From Aquilaria yunnanensis (Eukaryota; Streptophyta; Magnoliopsida; Malvales; Thymelaeaceae): a stretch of 64,000 nucleotides of DNA. The notes under the pieces were generated by a model that saw only the letters and a list, made by a program, of their open reading frames with translations, did no database searches and was not told the origin of the DNA. Below, piece by piece: positions 45,471-57,456 of the stretch (position 1 is the stretch's first letter; each line of letters opens with the position of its first letter). Where the stretch lies: contig CM077599.1 of assembly GCA_039654915.1 (NCBI GenBank), positions 78,274,001 through 78,338,000 on the forward strand. Direction: 5' to 3'. Made by a program: the position numbers and the translations under genes.

Positions 45471-46463
45471 TTAGGCATAGAATTTTTTCAAGGCCTCTGA
45501 GTGCCAAGTGTTTTTTAATTCTATGCCTTCGGCATCACCGAGCTTATAAACTTCTTTTCGTACTTCGGCAAGTACCAGGTACGGTCCTTCCCAATTTGCA
45601 CGAAGTACCCTGTGGGACGGCTTTCGGGGTGCGAATTCAGCCTTTCGGAGAACGAGATCTCCCTTCTTTATTCCCTTTGGCCTGGCGTGTAAGTTTATGG
45701 CTGCTGCCACTCTTTGCTGGAAAGCTTTTCTTCTCAGCTCAGCTAGTTCTCTGTGTTCGCTGATGAGGTCGAGCTTGGTTCTCAGGCCGAGGTCATTTCC
45801 TTTTTCATCGAACACTTGGACTCGTATTGACGGTTGCACTACCTCGACAGGGATGATGGCCTCTGTACCGAAGACGAGTGAAAAGGGCGTTTCCCCTGTG
45901 GCTCTTCGGGGTGTTGTTCGGTAACTCCATAACACGCTTTGGAGTTCTCCTGGCCATTTCCCTTTTGCTTCTCCCAATCTCTTTTTCAGACCATCTTTTA
46001 TGGTCCTGTTAGATACTTCTACCTGCCCATTACTTTGGGGGTGAGCTACTGGGGCGAAGTACATTTTTGTCCCGAGGTCGCTAATGAACTCTTGGAATCC
46101 TTTGTCTATGAACTGGGATCCATTGTCCGCTACGAGCACCCTCGGTATGCCAAATCTGCATACGATGTTTTTCCATACGAACTTCTGCACTTCTTTTGCC
46201 AAGATAGTTGTCAGAGGTTCTGCCTCGACCCACTTAGAGAAATAGTCAACTACTACTACGCAGAACTTTACGCCTCCAGGCGCCGTTGGGAGTGGCCCAA
46301 TGAGATCTATGCCCCAAACTGTGAAGGGCCAAGGATAGTCCGCCGAAGTCACGAACTCCGAGGGTGTTCTTTGGATGTTCGCATGTCTCTGGCAACTACC
46401 ACATTTCTGGATGAACTGCTTGGCGTCCTTTCTCAGGGTAGGCCAGAAGTATCCTTGGCGGAG
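45471..46463 (-). pseudogene. Tat element A integrase (3' end of pol)
   Basis: On the minus strand from 46463: LRQGYFWPTLRKDAKQF with CGSCQRH zinc-binding Cys pair, then VVVDYFSKWVEAEP, VLVADNGSQF and SNGQVEVSNRTIKDG with the D, D, E catalytic residues, and a C-terminal region ending TWHSEALKKFYA. The frame is open to the TAA at 45471-45473. The zinc-finger His residues are encoded on the other side of the chromovirus insertion (56319 onward). Integrase splices element DNA into the genome; here it is separated from its upstream parts. Confidence 0.93.
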
Positions 46464-47492
46464 TGTTACGGCCCTTCTAGAGGGAGGTAAGGACTTTAGA
46501 ATTTAGTTTAGAAGTTTAATTTAAGTTTGCCTAGCAAGAATTAAGAAGTTTGCCAAAGTTCACTAAGTTCCGACAAGAATAAAGCTCTGAACTAAGTTCA
46601 GGGGCAAAATGGTAATTTTGCACCCTGAGTGGCCGGGACGAGTCCCGAGTGTTTTAAAATGAATTTTTAGAACTTAACTTTTAACCTTAACTCAAACTCA
46701 ACAAATAGACAAGAATTTAATCAAGAATTGTCAAGTTACAAAGATGGGGGACCTAATTGCACTTAACTTGAAACCTTGGTGATCTTGGTTGCTAAGTGAG
46801 GGTTTAAGAAGGGAAAGAGGGGGAGAAGCTGCCATTAACACGTTCTTAAGCTTCCCTCACTCATTTCTCTCTCAAATTGAACTTGGAATCAAGTGATCTT
46901 GGTGTCAAGAGGCGCAATTAAGGGTGTTCAAGCTTGGAGAAGTGATTTTCAAGCTTGAATCCATGTTTTTGAGGCGTGGAAGAGTGTTTTTCTCCATCCC
47001 CTGTTTTTGAACGAGGTATGATTCATGTTCTTGATTGAATTCGTGTTATTTGATTGATTGGAAGCTTGGGTTTTGGTTGGAAGAGGTGTTTTTGATGTTT
47101 AGGAGCTTTGTTTTGGTTTGAAATTGTGTAGAACTTTGGAAGCTTGTTTGGAAGAGGAAGGGTTCGAATTCTTGCTTGTTCTTGGTGTTAAGGTAAGGGA
47201 GAAAGTGTTTTTAAGTTGTTGGATTGCTTTTGGATTGAAATGGATTGAGAAAGTTGAGTAATTTTTGGGTATGGTATGAAGAAACGTTTTGGGAATTATG
47301 ATGGACTAGCTAAATTCGAAGGGTTGGTTTGATGCTTCTAATGTATCATAGTTTGGCTTTGATAGTTGGTTTTGTTCCTTGCAACATGTACTTCATGTGT
47401 ATGAAATTTGGTAACTTTTGATGCATGTTTGCTATATGTATTTGGTTGCCAAAGTTCGTAGCAGCAATCGGCCAAATTCTGCATTTCTGCAG

Positions 47493-47622
47493 AATTGGCG
47501 ACGCGGCGCCAATTGGCCCGAAAATTGGCGACGCGTCGCCAATTCAATTTTTCTTCACAGAGCGTCTGCTCGTCGGCGACGCGTCGCCAATTCCTTTTTG
47601 CCTTTGGCGACGCGGCGCCAAC
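47493..47622. repeat. Palindrome array in the chromovirus 5' LTR
   Basis: Four units: TTGGCGACGCGGCGCCAA, TTGGCGACGCGTCGCCAA (perfect palindrome, extended to 22 bp by flanking AA/TT at 47523-47544), CGGCGACGCGTCGCC and TTTGGCGACGCGGCGCCAA. CACAGAGCGTCTGCTCG lies between units 2 and 3 and is shared in form with solo LTR 2. The 3' LTR has the identical array at 54830-54959. Confidence 0.88.
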
Positions 47623-48277
47623 ACCTAAAAATGGGGGGTTTGACTTTTTGCTGCGTTGACCCGACCGAGACTACGGAAGGCTCGGAACGTGCCTAAGGGT
47701 CCGAGGATCCCGATGGTACTCCGAAACTTCCGAAAGTCCCACCGGAAGTATGAATTTTCTTGAACTGTTTGAGGTAAGTAAGTTGCTTAGGCAACAAGTA
47801 AGGAAACAAATGTTGCAATTGAACTTAATTAGCTATCAATAGCTCAGGTGAGAGGTTTAGAACCCTCGTCGGCCTAGCCGTGCGGTAGCCACGAGGCCCC
47901 GAGGCGAAACCTTGTTCATCTAGTTTACATCAAAGAGGCCCTGCGGCCTAGTCTACAAGTCCCATCATAAATTCCCCTGCATAACAACTAGGTGAGAGGT
48001 TCTATGTTTGAATGAGGCTTGCTAAGGTTCGCCCTTGAGCCATATGATAGGTTGCTAAGTGATAGCGCTTGGCCTATATTTCAGGTTGCTAAGTGATTGC
48101 GCTTGGCCTGTGTATGTGTCAGGTTGCTAAGTGATTGCACTTGGCCTGATACAGAGGACTACTTGAGGAGAGGTCTACCGGCCTAGTATATATATATATG
48201 ACTAGTACCCTCATGCTGTGTGAGCTCGCAGCCAGAGTCCTAGTAATTTTTCTTGCAGGTACATCGAAGACCCTTAC

Positions 48278-48410
48278 TGAGAATGTTGAATTCTCACTCC
48301 CTGTTTGTTATGCAGAGTCTGGAGTAGCAGGACCGGATAATCGCTGAGGATTATCACGGTAGTACCTTTTTGTGTGTAAAGGTACGGTAGTTGAGAAACT
48401 TTAAGTTTCT
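48278..48410 (+). other. Three consecutive hairpins in the chromovirus 5' LTR
   Basis: H1: TGAGAAT / ATTCTCA. H2: ACCG-GATAATC / GATTATC-A-CGGT, 11 pairs with one bulged A. H3: AGAAAC / GTTTCT. The solo LTR family has TGAGTACTT / AAGTACTCA, ATCACT / AGTGAT and AGAATC / GATTCT at matching places, so the stems changed on both sides. H1 is preceded by TTTTTCTTGCAGGT. Confidence 0.68.
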
Positions 48411-48983
48411 AGCCTGCTTAAGTGTTTAATTGGTCTGTTGGTTAGGCTGTGGTACTAACTTGCTTCTTCCTTTGGCTGCAGAGCCTAGTAGCACTTGGCA
48501 CAGGACTTGTGAGACTCGCCACTGGGACAGGAGTCCAAAGTGGGAGCTAGGGTAAAAGATCTCAGCAAAGTCTTGTATTTTGATACAGTACTTTATTTTG
48601 CCTCCAGTATTTATGTTATAAAGAGTCCTTGACTCAGGGGATTGTTCTCTGGGTGAGAGCATTAGTTACTTATGTATAAATGCTTTCACGAGCGGTGTAT
48701 GTGTAGTTAATCACTCAAAGGTTGATTTTGCTATGCTTTGGCATTTTGTATTTATTTATATAGAATTTTACTTAGCCGGCTAAATGTCTAAATGATTAAA
48801 TGCTTTATGGTTTTAATAAACCAAGTCAAAGCATAAGTGCATACATATTGCATTTCTAGGTTAATCAACTAGTAGCATTGGATTTAATCCACACACATAA
48901 CCAGCTAGCCAATTACAATCCACCGTGAGACAAACGCTCACAGGGTATCCCGGGCAGGGGCACGGGGATCGTGTCAACATTTT

Positions 48984-48995
48984 TGGTATCAGAGC
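48984..48995 (+). other. Primer binding site of the chromovirus
   Basis: TGGTATCAGAGC, complementary to the 3' end of initiator-Met tRNA, seven bases after the 5' LTR. Confidence 0.9.
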
Positions 48996-49118
48996 TAAGG
49001 GTTTTATTTCATGGATATTGGAGGCTTAGACTGAGATCTAGTAGTAAAGTCCAAGTGCTAGGAAGTTAGTACTGACCAACATCTGGGAAATATTGTCTGG
49101 CTGTGGTTGCAGGTTATT

Positions 49119-52100
49119 ATGGTTGATACGAGGTCTGGAACTTCGAGGGGGACTAGGGAACCTGGTGAAGGTTCTAGTGACCCAGTTGTGGCGAGGTTGG
49201 ATGAGATATCCAGAGTGCTACAGGGTTTGACTGAGACTATGTCTCAGGTGGCACAGGGTATGAACACTCTTGTAACAGAGATGTTCAGAGATTATGGGGA
49301 CAGAGGTGTTGTCCAGGAGGAAGTTGAGCCACAACAGGAACAGGAAAGGCATGCTGAGCAACAGCAAGTGCCTAGAGCTCAGGAACCCAGAAATCAAGTT
49401 CTTGAGGAGGTTGAGGAACCAGAAATGATGGAGGCTCCAAGGAGGGGAGACACTCCACATCAGATGAGGTTGCTGGAAAAGTTCAAGACAGTTGATCCAC
49501 CTAGCTTTGATGGGATGGGAGATCCTGACAGAGCAGAGGATTGGTTGTCTGTTATGAACCGCCTCTTCACTTGTGGTGGTTATGAGATAGAGCAGAGGAT
49601 GGTTCTAGTACCTTTCTTTCTGAGAGGGAGAGCCAGTCTTTGGTGGGACGACGTGATGGAGTTATTGAGGGAGAGTAACGGTACTCGTCTAGAGCACAAG
49701 AAAAAGGTGCTCAAGTGGTCAGACTTCGAGAAGAAGTTTAGACAGGAGTATATTAGTGAAGCTGCACAGGATCAGAGGAGGATCCAGTTTGAGAATCTGA
49801 CACAGGGAGAGATGTCAGTACGAGAGTATGAGCAGCGATACAACTCACTTATCCGGTATGCTCCATACATGTTGGGTAATGATGAGCTGAAAGCCAAGAA
49901 GTTTTCCCAGGGCCTGAAGCCTATTTTCAGGAGGTATATGGCGACAGTTGACATCAGGAGTTATCGCCAGATGGTTCAGAAGGCATTGGCATTGGAAAGG
50001 GAATTCGAGGATTCCAGAGCACCTGTGAAAAAGGTGGAAGCTGGGCCATCTAACTTGGGGAAAAGTGCTGGAAAGCGACCAATGGTAGGGAACCAGGATC
50101 CATCTAAGAGGAGGAGGACAGGTGTGTGTCCTAGGTGCAGACGGTTCCATGGTGGAAGACCATGTACACTGGGCACAGATATTTGTAATGTCTGTGGTCA
50201 GAGAGGGCATTGGGCCAGGGACTGCCCAAGAGTTCGTTCAGTTACAGGTCCATCTCGGGTTTTACCTCCAGTACCGCTTGCTATTGGGAACCGGCCTGGA
50301 GTAGTTGCTGCAGCAGTGAACCCGAGAGTCTTTGCTTTGACGAACCAGGCGACCAGAGAACCGCCAGCTGTACGAGGTAATTTTACTTTTCTGAGCAGTA
50401 GTGTTAGAGTGCTTTTCGATACGGGAGGTACTCTTTCAGTGATATCTTCTGCCTTGGTAGATAAGCATAGTTTACAGCGTGAAATTGCGGGTGAGTTGAG
50501 ACTCATCAGGACTGCAGGGAGAGGTTTTATTGTGACCAATGAAGTGGTTACTAGGTATTCTTTGCAGTTAGGTGATCATGACTTTTGTTGTGAGTTGTGG
50601 GTGATTGAGTTGAAATCATATGACCTGGTGCTGGGAATGGATTGGTTGAGTAAGCACAAGGCACAAATTAACTGTGCGAATCACTCAGTTGACATCACTG
50701 ATGCTCAAGGAGCTAGAGTGACTTGCACAGGAGGGTTGGCATCTAGTGCTAAGAGTTTACACCTTAGACTTGTAGATACCATCCCTGTAGTGGGTGAAGA
50801 GGAGTATTACTCGTTGAATGGAGTAGCTATAGAGGAAGAGTTGGGAAGCATTCCTGTAGCTAATCAGTTTCCTGAGGTGTTTCCAGTGGAGTTACCTGGG
50901 TTACCACCTAGGAGGGATACTGAGTTTGCTATCCATCTGCAACCAGGGGTTGAGCCTATTTCAGTACCACCTTATAGGATGTCGGCTCCTGAGATGGATG
51001 AGTTGAAGAAGCAGTTGGAGGAACTGCTAGGGAAAGGTTTCATAAGACCGAGTGTATCACCGTGGGGAGCTCCAGTATTATTTGTGAAGAAGAAGGATGG
51101 GACTTTCAGGTTGTGCATCGATTACAGGAAGTTGAATGCAGTGACAGTTAAAAATAAGTATCCACTTCCTAGAATTGATGATTTGTTTGACAGACTCAGA
51201 GGAGCGAGTGTGTTTTCCAGGATTGATCTTCGATCTGGGTATTTTCAGATCAGAGTTAAGGAGGAAGATATTCCGAAGACTGCCTTCAGGACAAGGTACG
51301 GACATTATGAGCATACGGTTATGCCTTTCGGTGTGACTAATGCTCCAGCAGTGTTTATGGAAGCTATGAATCGGATCTTTAAGCCATTTCTGGATCAATT
51401 TGTTGAGGTCTTCATCGACGATATTCTGATCTATTCACAGTCTACAGCAGAGCATGAGGAGCACCTTAGAACGGTTTTGCAAGTGCTGAAGGATAATCAG
51501 TACTATGCAAAATTTTCTAAGTGTGAGTTTTGGTCCGAGAGGATTCAGTTTTTGGGGCATATTATCAGTGCTCAAGGTTTGTCAGTTGATCCTGAAAAGG
51601 TTCAAGCAGTGGTTGATTGGAGGAGACCGACTACAGTTACAGAAGTCAGGAGTTTCTTGGGTCTAGCAGGTTACTACAGACGCTTCATAGAGAAATTCTC
51701 TGTGATAGCTACGCCGTTGACAGCATTGACCAAGAAAGCTCAGAAATTTGAGTGGACACCGAAGTGTGAAAAAGCCTACATGAAGCTGAAGGAAAAGTTG
51801 ACCAGTGCACCCATACTTGTGTTACCAGACCCGGACAGAGCCTTTACAGTTTATACTGATGCGTCAGGTTCAGGTTTGGGTTGTGTTCTACATCAGGACA
51901 GTCAGGTGATTACTTATGGTTCGAGACAGCTGAGGCCTAATGAGTTGAACTACCCTGTTCATGATCTTGAGCTTGCAGCAGTGATCTTTGCACTGAAATT
52001 ATGGAGACATTATTTGATGGGAAGATCGTTCAGAATCTTCACTGATCACAAGAGTTTGAAGTATTTGTTCACTCAGAAGGATCTGAACATGAGACAGCGG

Positions 52101-53843
52101 CGATGGATTGAGTACATTAAAGACTATGATTGTTCGATCGAGTATTGTGCTGGTAAAGGGAACGTGGTAGCAGATGCTTTGAGCCGGAAGTACACAGGAG
52201 TGATCTTGTCCAAGGATCAGGCTACAGATTCTTCAGAAGGAGCATTGAAGGATTGTTTCTTAGCTTTGCATGAATTATGGCAAAGTCGAGAAAAATCCTT
52301 AGTCTACGTTTTGGAGATTCAGACGGCTTAGTTAGCCAGAGTCAGAGAAGCTCAGTTGAAAGATCCATTGTTGAAGAAGATTTCAGGTGAAGCTAAGACT
52401 GGTGCTTTGAAGAAAGAGTTCAAGTACAAAGATGGAATACTGCATTATGGTGATCGACTCTATGTGTCGAATGTTGAGGGACTTAGGCAGCAAGTCCTAC
52501 AGGAGGCACATAGCAGTACATTGAGTATTCACCCTGGTGTTAGTAAGATGTATCAAGATCTGAAAACACATTTTTGGTGGCCAGGACTGAAGAGAGATGT
52601 ACGAGGACATGTGGCAAAGTGTTTGACATGTCAGGTGGTGAAAGCTGAACACCAGAAACCAGCAGGCACACTTCAGAGTTTATCTCTACCAGTGAGGAAG
52701 TGGGGATCCGTTACTATGGATTTCCTAGTGGGGTTACCGACCACCCGGAGTCAACATGATGCTATTTGGGTAGTGGTTGACAGATTGACGAAGTCGGCAC
52801 ACTTTATACCGATCAGAGTCACCTATACATTGGAGAGGTTGGCTCAGTTATATCTCAGGGAGATTGTGAGACTCCATGGGATACCGGATCAGATCATATC
52901 AGACAGAGATCCACGATTTACATCACGATTTTGGAATGCTTTTCAGGAAGCATTGGGCAGTAAAGTTAGCCTCAGTACTGCTTTTCATCCACAGACTGAC
53001 GGACAGTCAGAGAGGGTGATTCAGACTTTGGAGGACATGCTACGCATGTGTGTCATTGATTTCAGAGGTGATTGGGATCAACACTTACCACTGATCGAGT
53101 TTGCCTATAATAACAGTCATCAATCTGTTATTGGAATGGCGCCCTATGAAGCTTTGTATGGGAGACGATGTATGACACCTCATTGTTGGGCAGATCCGAC
53201 AGACAGAGTGGTTATTGGACCTGAGATCATAGCTGACACTACAGCTAAGATTAAGTTGATTCAGCAGAGAATCAAGACAGCTAATGACAGACAGACTAAG
53301 TATGCAAACAGAAGGAGAAGAGAATTGAGTTTTGAGGTTGGTGACAAAGTACTTCTGAAAGTGTCGCCCATGAGAGGAGTTAGTCGTTTTGGACAGAGGG
53401 GCAAGTTAGCTCCAAGGTTCATTGGACCTTATGAAGTGTTAGAGAAAGTTGGGAAAGTTGCTTATCGGTTGGCTTTACCGCCTAACCTTTCTCAAGTGCA
53501 TAATGTGTTTCACGTCAGTTTACTCAGGAAGTGCACAGTTGAGCCCGGACAGGTAGTAAATCCTTCAGTGATACCCATTCAGGAGGACTTGACTTATGAA
53601 GAGAAACCAGTTCAGATTTTGGATAGGCAAGTCAAGAAACTGCGGACTAAGTGGATTCCGATGGTTAAGATCCTTTGGTCTAACCATAGTGAGGAGGAAG
53701 CTACCTGGGAGACGGAGCAGGATATGCTGAAAAGATATCCTGGTATTTTTCCAGAGTTGCAACGGAATTTGGGGGACCAAATTCCAGAAGGAGGGGAGAA
53801 TGTTACGGCCCTTCTAGAGGGAGGTAAGGACTTTAGAATTTAG
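49119..53843 (+). pseudogene. Chromovirus gag-pol with one in-frame stop
   Basis: I chose the ATG at 49119 (MVDTRSG, a common plant Gypsy gag start). Gag holds [20 protein letters not shown] and a zinc knuckle [14 protein letters not shown] (about residues 356-369). Protease has LFDTGG (about 432). RT has [10 protein letters not shown] and [10 protein letters not shown] with the catalytic FIDD (about 765). RNase H has [14 protein letters not shown] and [10 protein letters not shown]. An in-frame TAG at 52329-52331 separates RNase H from integrase; no frameshift occurs. Integrase has a zinc region ending CLTCQ and D, D, E in TMDFLVGLP, ISDRDPRFTS and DGQSERVIQTL. The tail (about 53610-53750, WETEQDMLKRYPG) looks like a chromodomain. 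The frame reaches 43 bp into the 3' LTR. Confidence 0.95.
53787..53800 (+). other. Polypurine tract of the chromovirus
   Basis: GAAGGAGGGGAGAA immediately before the 3' LTR; primes plus-strand synthesis. Confidence 0.9.
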
Positions 53844-56313
53844 TTTAGAAGTTTAATTTAAGTTTGCCTAGCAAGAATTAAGAAGTTTGCCAAAGTTCAC
53901 TAAGTTCCGACAAGAATAAAGCTCTGAACTAAGTTCAGGGGCAAAATGGTAATTTTGCACCCTGAGTGGCCGGGACGAGTCCCGAGTGTTTTAAAATGAA
54001 TTTTTAGAACTTAACTTTTAACCTTAACTCAAACTCAACAAATAGACAAGAATTTAATCAAGAATTGTCAAGTTACAAAGATGGGGGACCTAATTGCACT
54101 TAACTTGAAACCTTGGTGATCTTGGTTGCTAAGTGAGGGTTTAAGAAGGGAAAGAGGGGGAGAAGCTGCCATTAACACGTTCTTAAGCTTCCCTCACTCA
54201 TTTCTCTCTCAAATTGAACTTGGAATCAAGTGATCTTGGTGTCAAGAGGCGCAATTAAGGGTGTTCAAGCTTGGAGAAGTGATTTTCAAGCTTGAATCCA
54301 TGTTTTTGAGGCGTGGAAGAGTGTTTTTCTCCATCCCCTGTTTTTGAACGAGGTATGATTCATGTTCTTGATTGAATTCGTGTTATTTGATTGATTGGAA
54401 GCTTGGGTTTTGGTTGGAAGAGGTGTTTTTGATGTTTAGGAGCTTTGTTTTGGTTTGAAATTGTGTAGAACTTTGGAAGCTTGTTTGGAAGAGGAAGGGT
54501 TCGAATTCTTGCTTGTTCTTGGTGTTAAGGTAAGGGAGAAAGTGTTTTTAAGTTGTTGGATTGCTTTTGGATTGAAATGGATTGAGAAAGTTGAGTAATT
54601 TTTGGGTATGGTATGAAGAAACGTTTTGGGAATTATGATGGACTAGCTAAATTCGAAGGGTTGGTTTGATGCTTCTAATGTATCATAGTTTGGCTTTGAT
54701 AGTTGGTTTTGTTCCTTGCAACATGTACTTCATGTGTATGAAATTTGGTAACTTTTGATGCATGTTTGCTATATGTATTTGGTTGCCAAAGTTCGTAGCA
54801 GCAATCGGCCAAATTCTGCATTTCTGCAGAATTGGCGACGCGGCGCCAATTGGCCCGAAAATTGGCGACGCGTCGCCAATTCAATTTTTCTTCACAGAGC
54901 GTCTGCTCGTCGGCGACGCGTCGCCAATTCCTTTTTGCCTTTGGCGACGCGGCGCCAACACCTAAAAATGGGGGGTTTGACTTTTTGCTGCGTTGACCCG
55001 ACCGAGACTACGGAAGGCTCGGAACGTGCCTAAGGGTCCGAGGATCCCGATGGTACTCCGAAACTTCCGAAAGTCCCACCGGAAGTATGAGTTTTCTTGA
55101 ACTGTTTGAGGTAAGTAAGTTGCTTAGGCAACAAGTAAGGAAACAAATGTTGCAATTGAACTTAATTAGCTATCAATAGCTCAGGTGAGAGGTTTAGAAC
55201 CCTCGTCGGCCTAGCCGTGCGGTAGCCACGAGGCCCCGAGGCGAAACCTTGTTCATCTAGTTTACATCAAAGAGGCCCTGCGGCCTAGTCTACAAGTCCC
55301 ATCATAAATTCCCCTGCATAACAACTAGGTGAGAGGTTCTATGTTTGAATGAGGCTTGCTAAGGTTCGCCCTTGAGCCATATGATAGGTTGCTAAGTGAT
55401 AGCGCTTGGCCTATATTTCAGGTTGCTAAGTGATTGCGCTTGGCCTGTATATGTGTCAGGTTGCTAAGTGATTGCACTTGGCCTAATACAGAGGACTACT
55501 TGAGGAGAGGTCTACCGGCCTAGTATATATATATATGACTAGTACCCTCATGCTGTGTGAGCTCGCAGCCAGAGTCCTAGTAATTTTTCTTGCAGGTACA
55601 TCGAAGACCCTTACTGAGAATGTTGAATTCTCACTCCCTGTTTGTTATGCAGAGTCTGGAGTAGCAGGACCGGATAATCGCTGAGGATTATCACGGTAGT
55701 ACCTTTTTGTGTGTAAAGGTATGGTAGTTGAGAAACTTTAAGTTTCTAGCCTGCTTAAGTGTTTAATTGGTCTGTTGGTCAGGCTGTGGTACTAACTTGC
55801 TTCTTCCTTTGGCTGCAGAGCCTAGTAGCACTTGGCACAGGACTTGTGAGACTCGCCACTGGGACAGGAGTCCAAAGTGGGAGCTAGGGTAAAAGATCTC
55901 AGCAAAGTCTTGTATTTTGATACAGTACTTTATTTTGCCTCCAGTATTTATGTTATAAAGAGTCCTTGACTCAGGGGATTGTTCTCTGGGTGAGAGCATT
56001 AGTTACTTATGTATAAATGCTTTCACGAGCGGTGTATGTGTAGTTAATCACTCAAAGGTTGATTTTGCTATGCTTTGGCATTTTGTATTTATTTATATAG
56101 AATTTTACTTAGCCGGCTAAATGTCTAAATGATTAAATGCTTTATGGTTTTAATAAACCAAGTCAAAGCATAAGTGCATACATATTGCATTTCTAGGTTA
56201 ATCAACTAGTAGCATTGGATTTAATCCACACACATAACCAGCTAGCCAATTACAATCCACCGTGAGACAAACGCTCACAGGGTATCCCGGGCAGGGGCAC
56301 GGGGATCGTGTCA
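53801..56313 (+). repeat. Chromovirus 3' LTR
   Basis: Same length as the 5' LTR (2,513 bp), five transitions apart by eye. Palindrome array 54830-54959. Hairpins at 55615-55633, 55669-55697 and 55731-55747. Confidence 0.95.
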
Positions 56314-56318
56314 CGGAG

Positions 56319-57456
56319 TATCACTGCTGCCAGGGCGTCGGTTCCGATGTGCGAACCACAGGCACCTTCGTGAACTTCTTCGAGGATCATTTCAGTATCC
56401 TCTTCACTAACACACCTCTGTAGTGGATTTGCATATCCTTGCCGATATAGTTCTTCTCTAATTAAGAAGAAACGTCCGGAGCGCCTTCGCACTTTTGCGG
56501 CTTCGCTGGGGTCTTCGGGGAGTGTGTTGGTTGCGAGATACGTTTTGATTGGTTCTTTCCATCCTTTCCCCGAGGTCGCTATGCTTAATACTGTGATGCT
56601 GGGGTGGCTTAGCACCTCGGTGCAAGTTCTCGACTTCGCCAAACAGTCTGCCTCAGCATTTTCCCGTCGGGGTACGTTCTCAATTTTCACGACGTCGAAC
56701 TCCCGAATAAGCTTTGTTACCAACTCATGGTATTTCGCCAAGGTCGGGTCTTTCGCGCCATAGTCCCCTGCCATTTGCCAGACCACCAGCTGGGAATCAC
56801 TATGGGCTTTCAAGTTTCTCACGCCAATTTTTCTGGCCAGGCGTAATCCTGCTATCAGGGCCTCATACTCGGCCATATTGTTGGTGGCGTTGAAACTAAA
56901 CTTGATGGCCTTCATTACTTCTAGGCCTTCGGGGCCTCTGATAATCACTCCAGCTCCCTGGTGTTCGGATCCTGAGGCCCCGTCAACATATAACGTCCAT
57001 TCTGGCTCGTCTTCGCCCGAAAATGAATGTCCCTCCTCGGTGTTTGGTACTTCGGCGATGAAGTCTGCCAAAGCTTGAGCTTTTATAGCTTTCCGGGGTT
57101 CATACATGATGTCGTGTTTGCCAAGCTCTATACACCACTTGGAAAGCCTTCCCGAGTGATCAACTTTCCTCATAACATCCCGTAGAGGCAGGGTACTTCG
57201 GACGGTAATGGGGTGAGCCTGAAAGTATGGCCGCAGCCTTCTCCCTGCAAGCACTAAGGCGTATATAGCTTTTTGAAGCAAAGGGTACCTGACTTCGGCG
57301 CCATGCAGGGACTTGCTGACATAGTAGACCGGCCATTGCTTTGACCCTTCTTCTTTCACGAGGACCGAGCTCACAGCTTTTTGTGTGACGGCGATGTATA
57401 ATACGAGGGGCTCTCCCTCCCGAGGTTGCCGCAGAGTCGGCAAGCCGGCCAAGTAG
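56319..57456 (-). pseudogene. Tat element A pol, upstream part (RNase H, second RNase H, start of integrase)
   Basis: On the minus strand from 57456: YLAGLPTLRQPREGEPLVLY leads the Gypsy RNase H, continuing through VYYVSKSLHGAEVRYPLLQK and KAQALADFIAE. A second RNase H domain follows: EWTLYVDGASGSEHQGAGVI, NNMAEYEALIAGLRLA, AHSDSQLVVWQM and NAEADCLAKS, with D, E, D, D-type acidic residues. Such dual RNase H is a known mark of Tat elements. The integrase zinc finger starts with EVHEGACGSHIGTDALAAV, where the chromovirus inserted. The frame is open throughout. Upstream RT is cut by element B at 57457; it should resume outside the window. Confidence 0.93.

Larger units (their letters stand above)
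46464..48976 (+). repeat. Chromovirus 5' LTR
   Basis: Begins TGTTACGGCCCTTCTAG and ends GATCGTGTCA. Contains the palindrome array (47493-47622), a TATATATATATA stretch at 48187-48198 that may be the TATA box, and hairpins H1 48278-48296, H2 48332-48360 and H3 48394-48410. Its start resembles that of the solo LTR family (TGTGACGGCTCTCCTAG). Confidence 0.95.
46464..56313 (+). mobile_element. Complete Ty3/Gypsy chromovirus, probably Tekay (Del) clade
   Basis: Two 2,513-bp LTRs (46464-48976, 53801-56313), perfect target duplication CGGAG (46459-46463, 56314-56318), a Met-tRNA primer site, a gag-pol frame and a polypurine tract. By eye only five differences separate the LTRs, all transitions: 47754/55091, 48112/55449, 48148/55485, 48385/55722, 48443/55780. 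That is about 0.2%, a recent insertion. The Gypsy order protease-RT-RNase H-integrase and a C-terminal chromodomain-like tail identify a chromovirus. Clade is inferred from long LTRs and tail. One nonsense codon disrupts pol. Confidence 0.96.
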
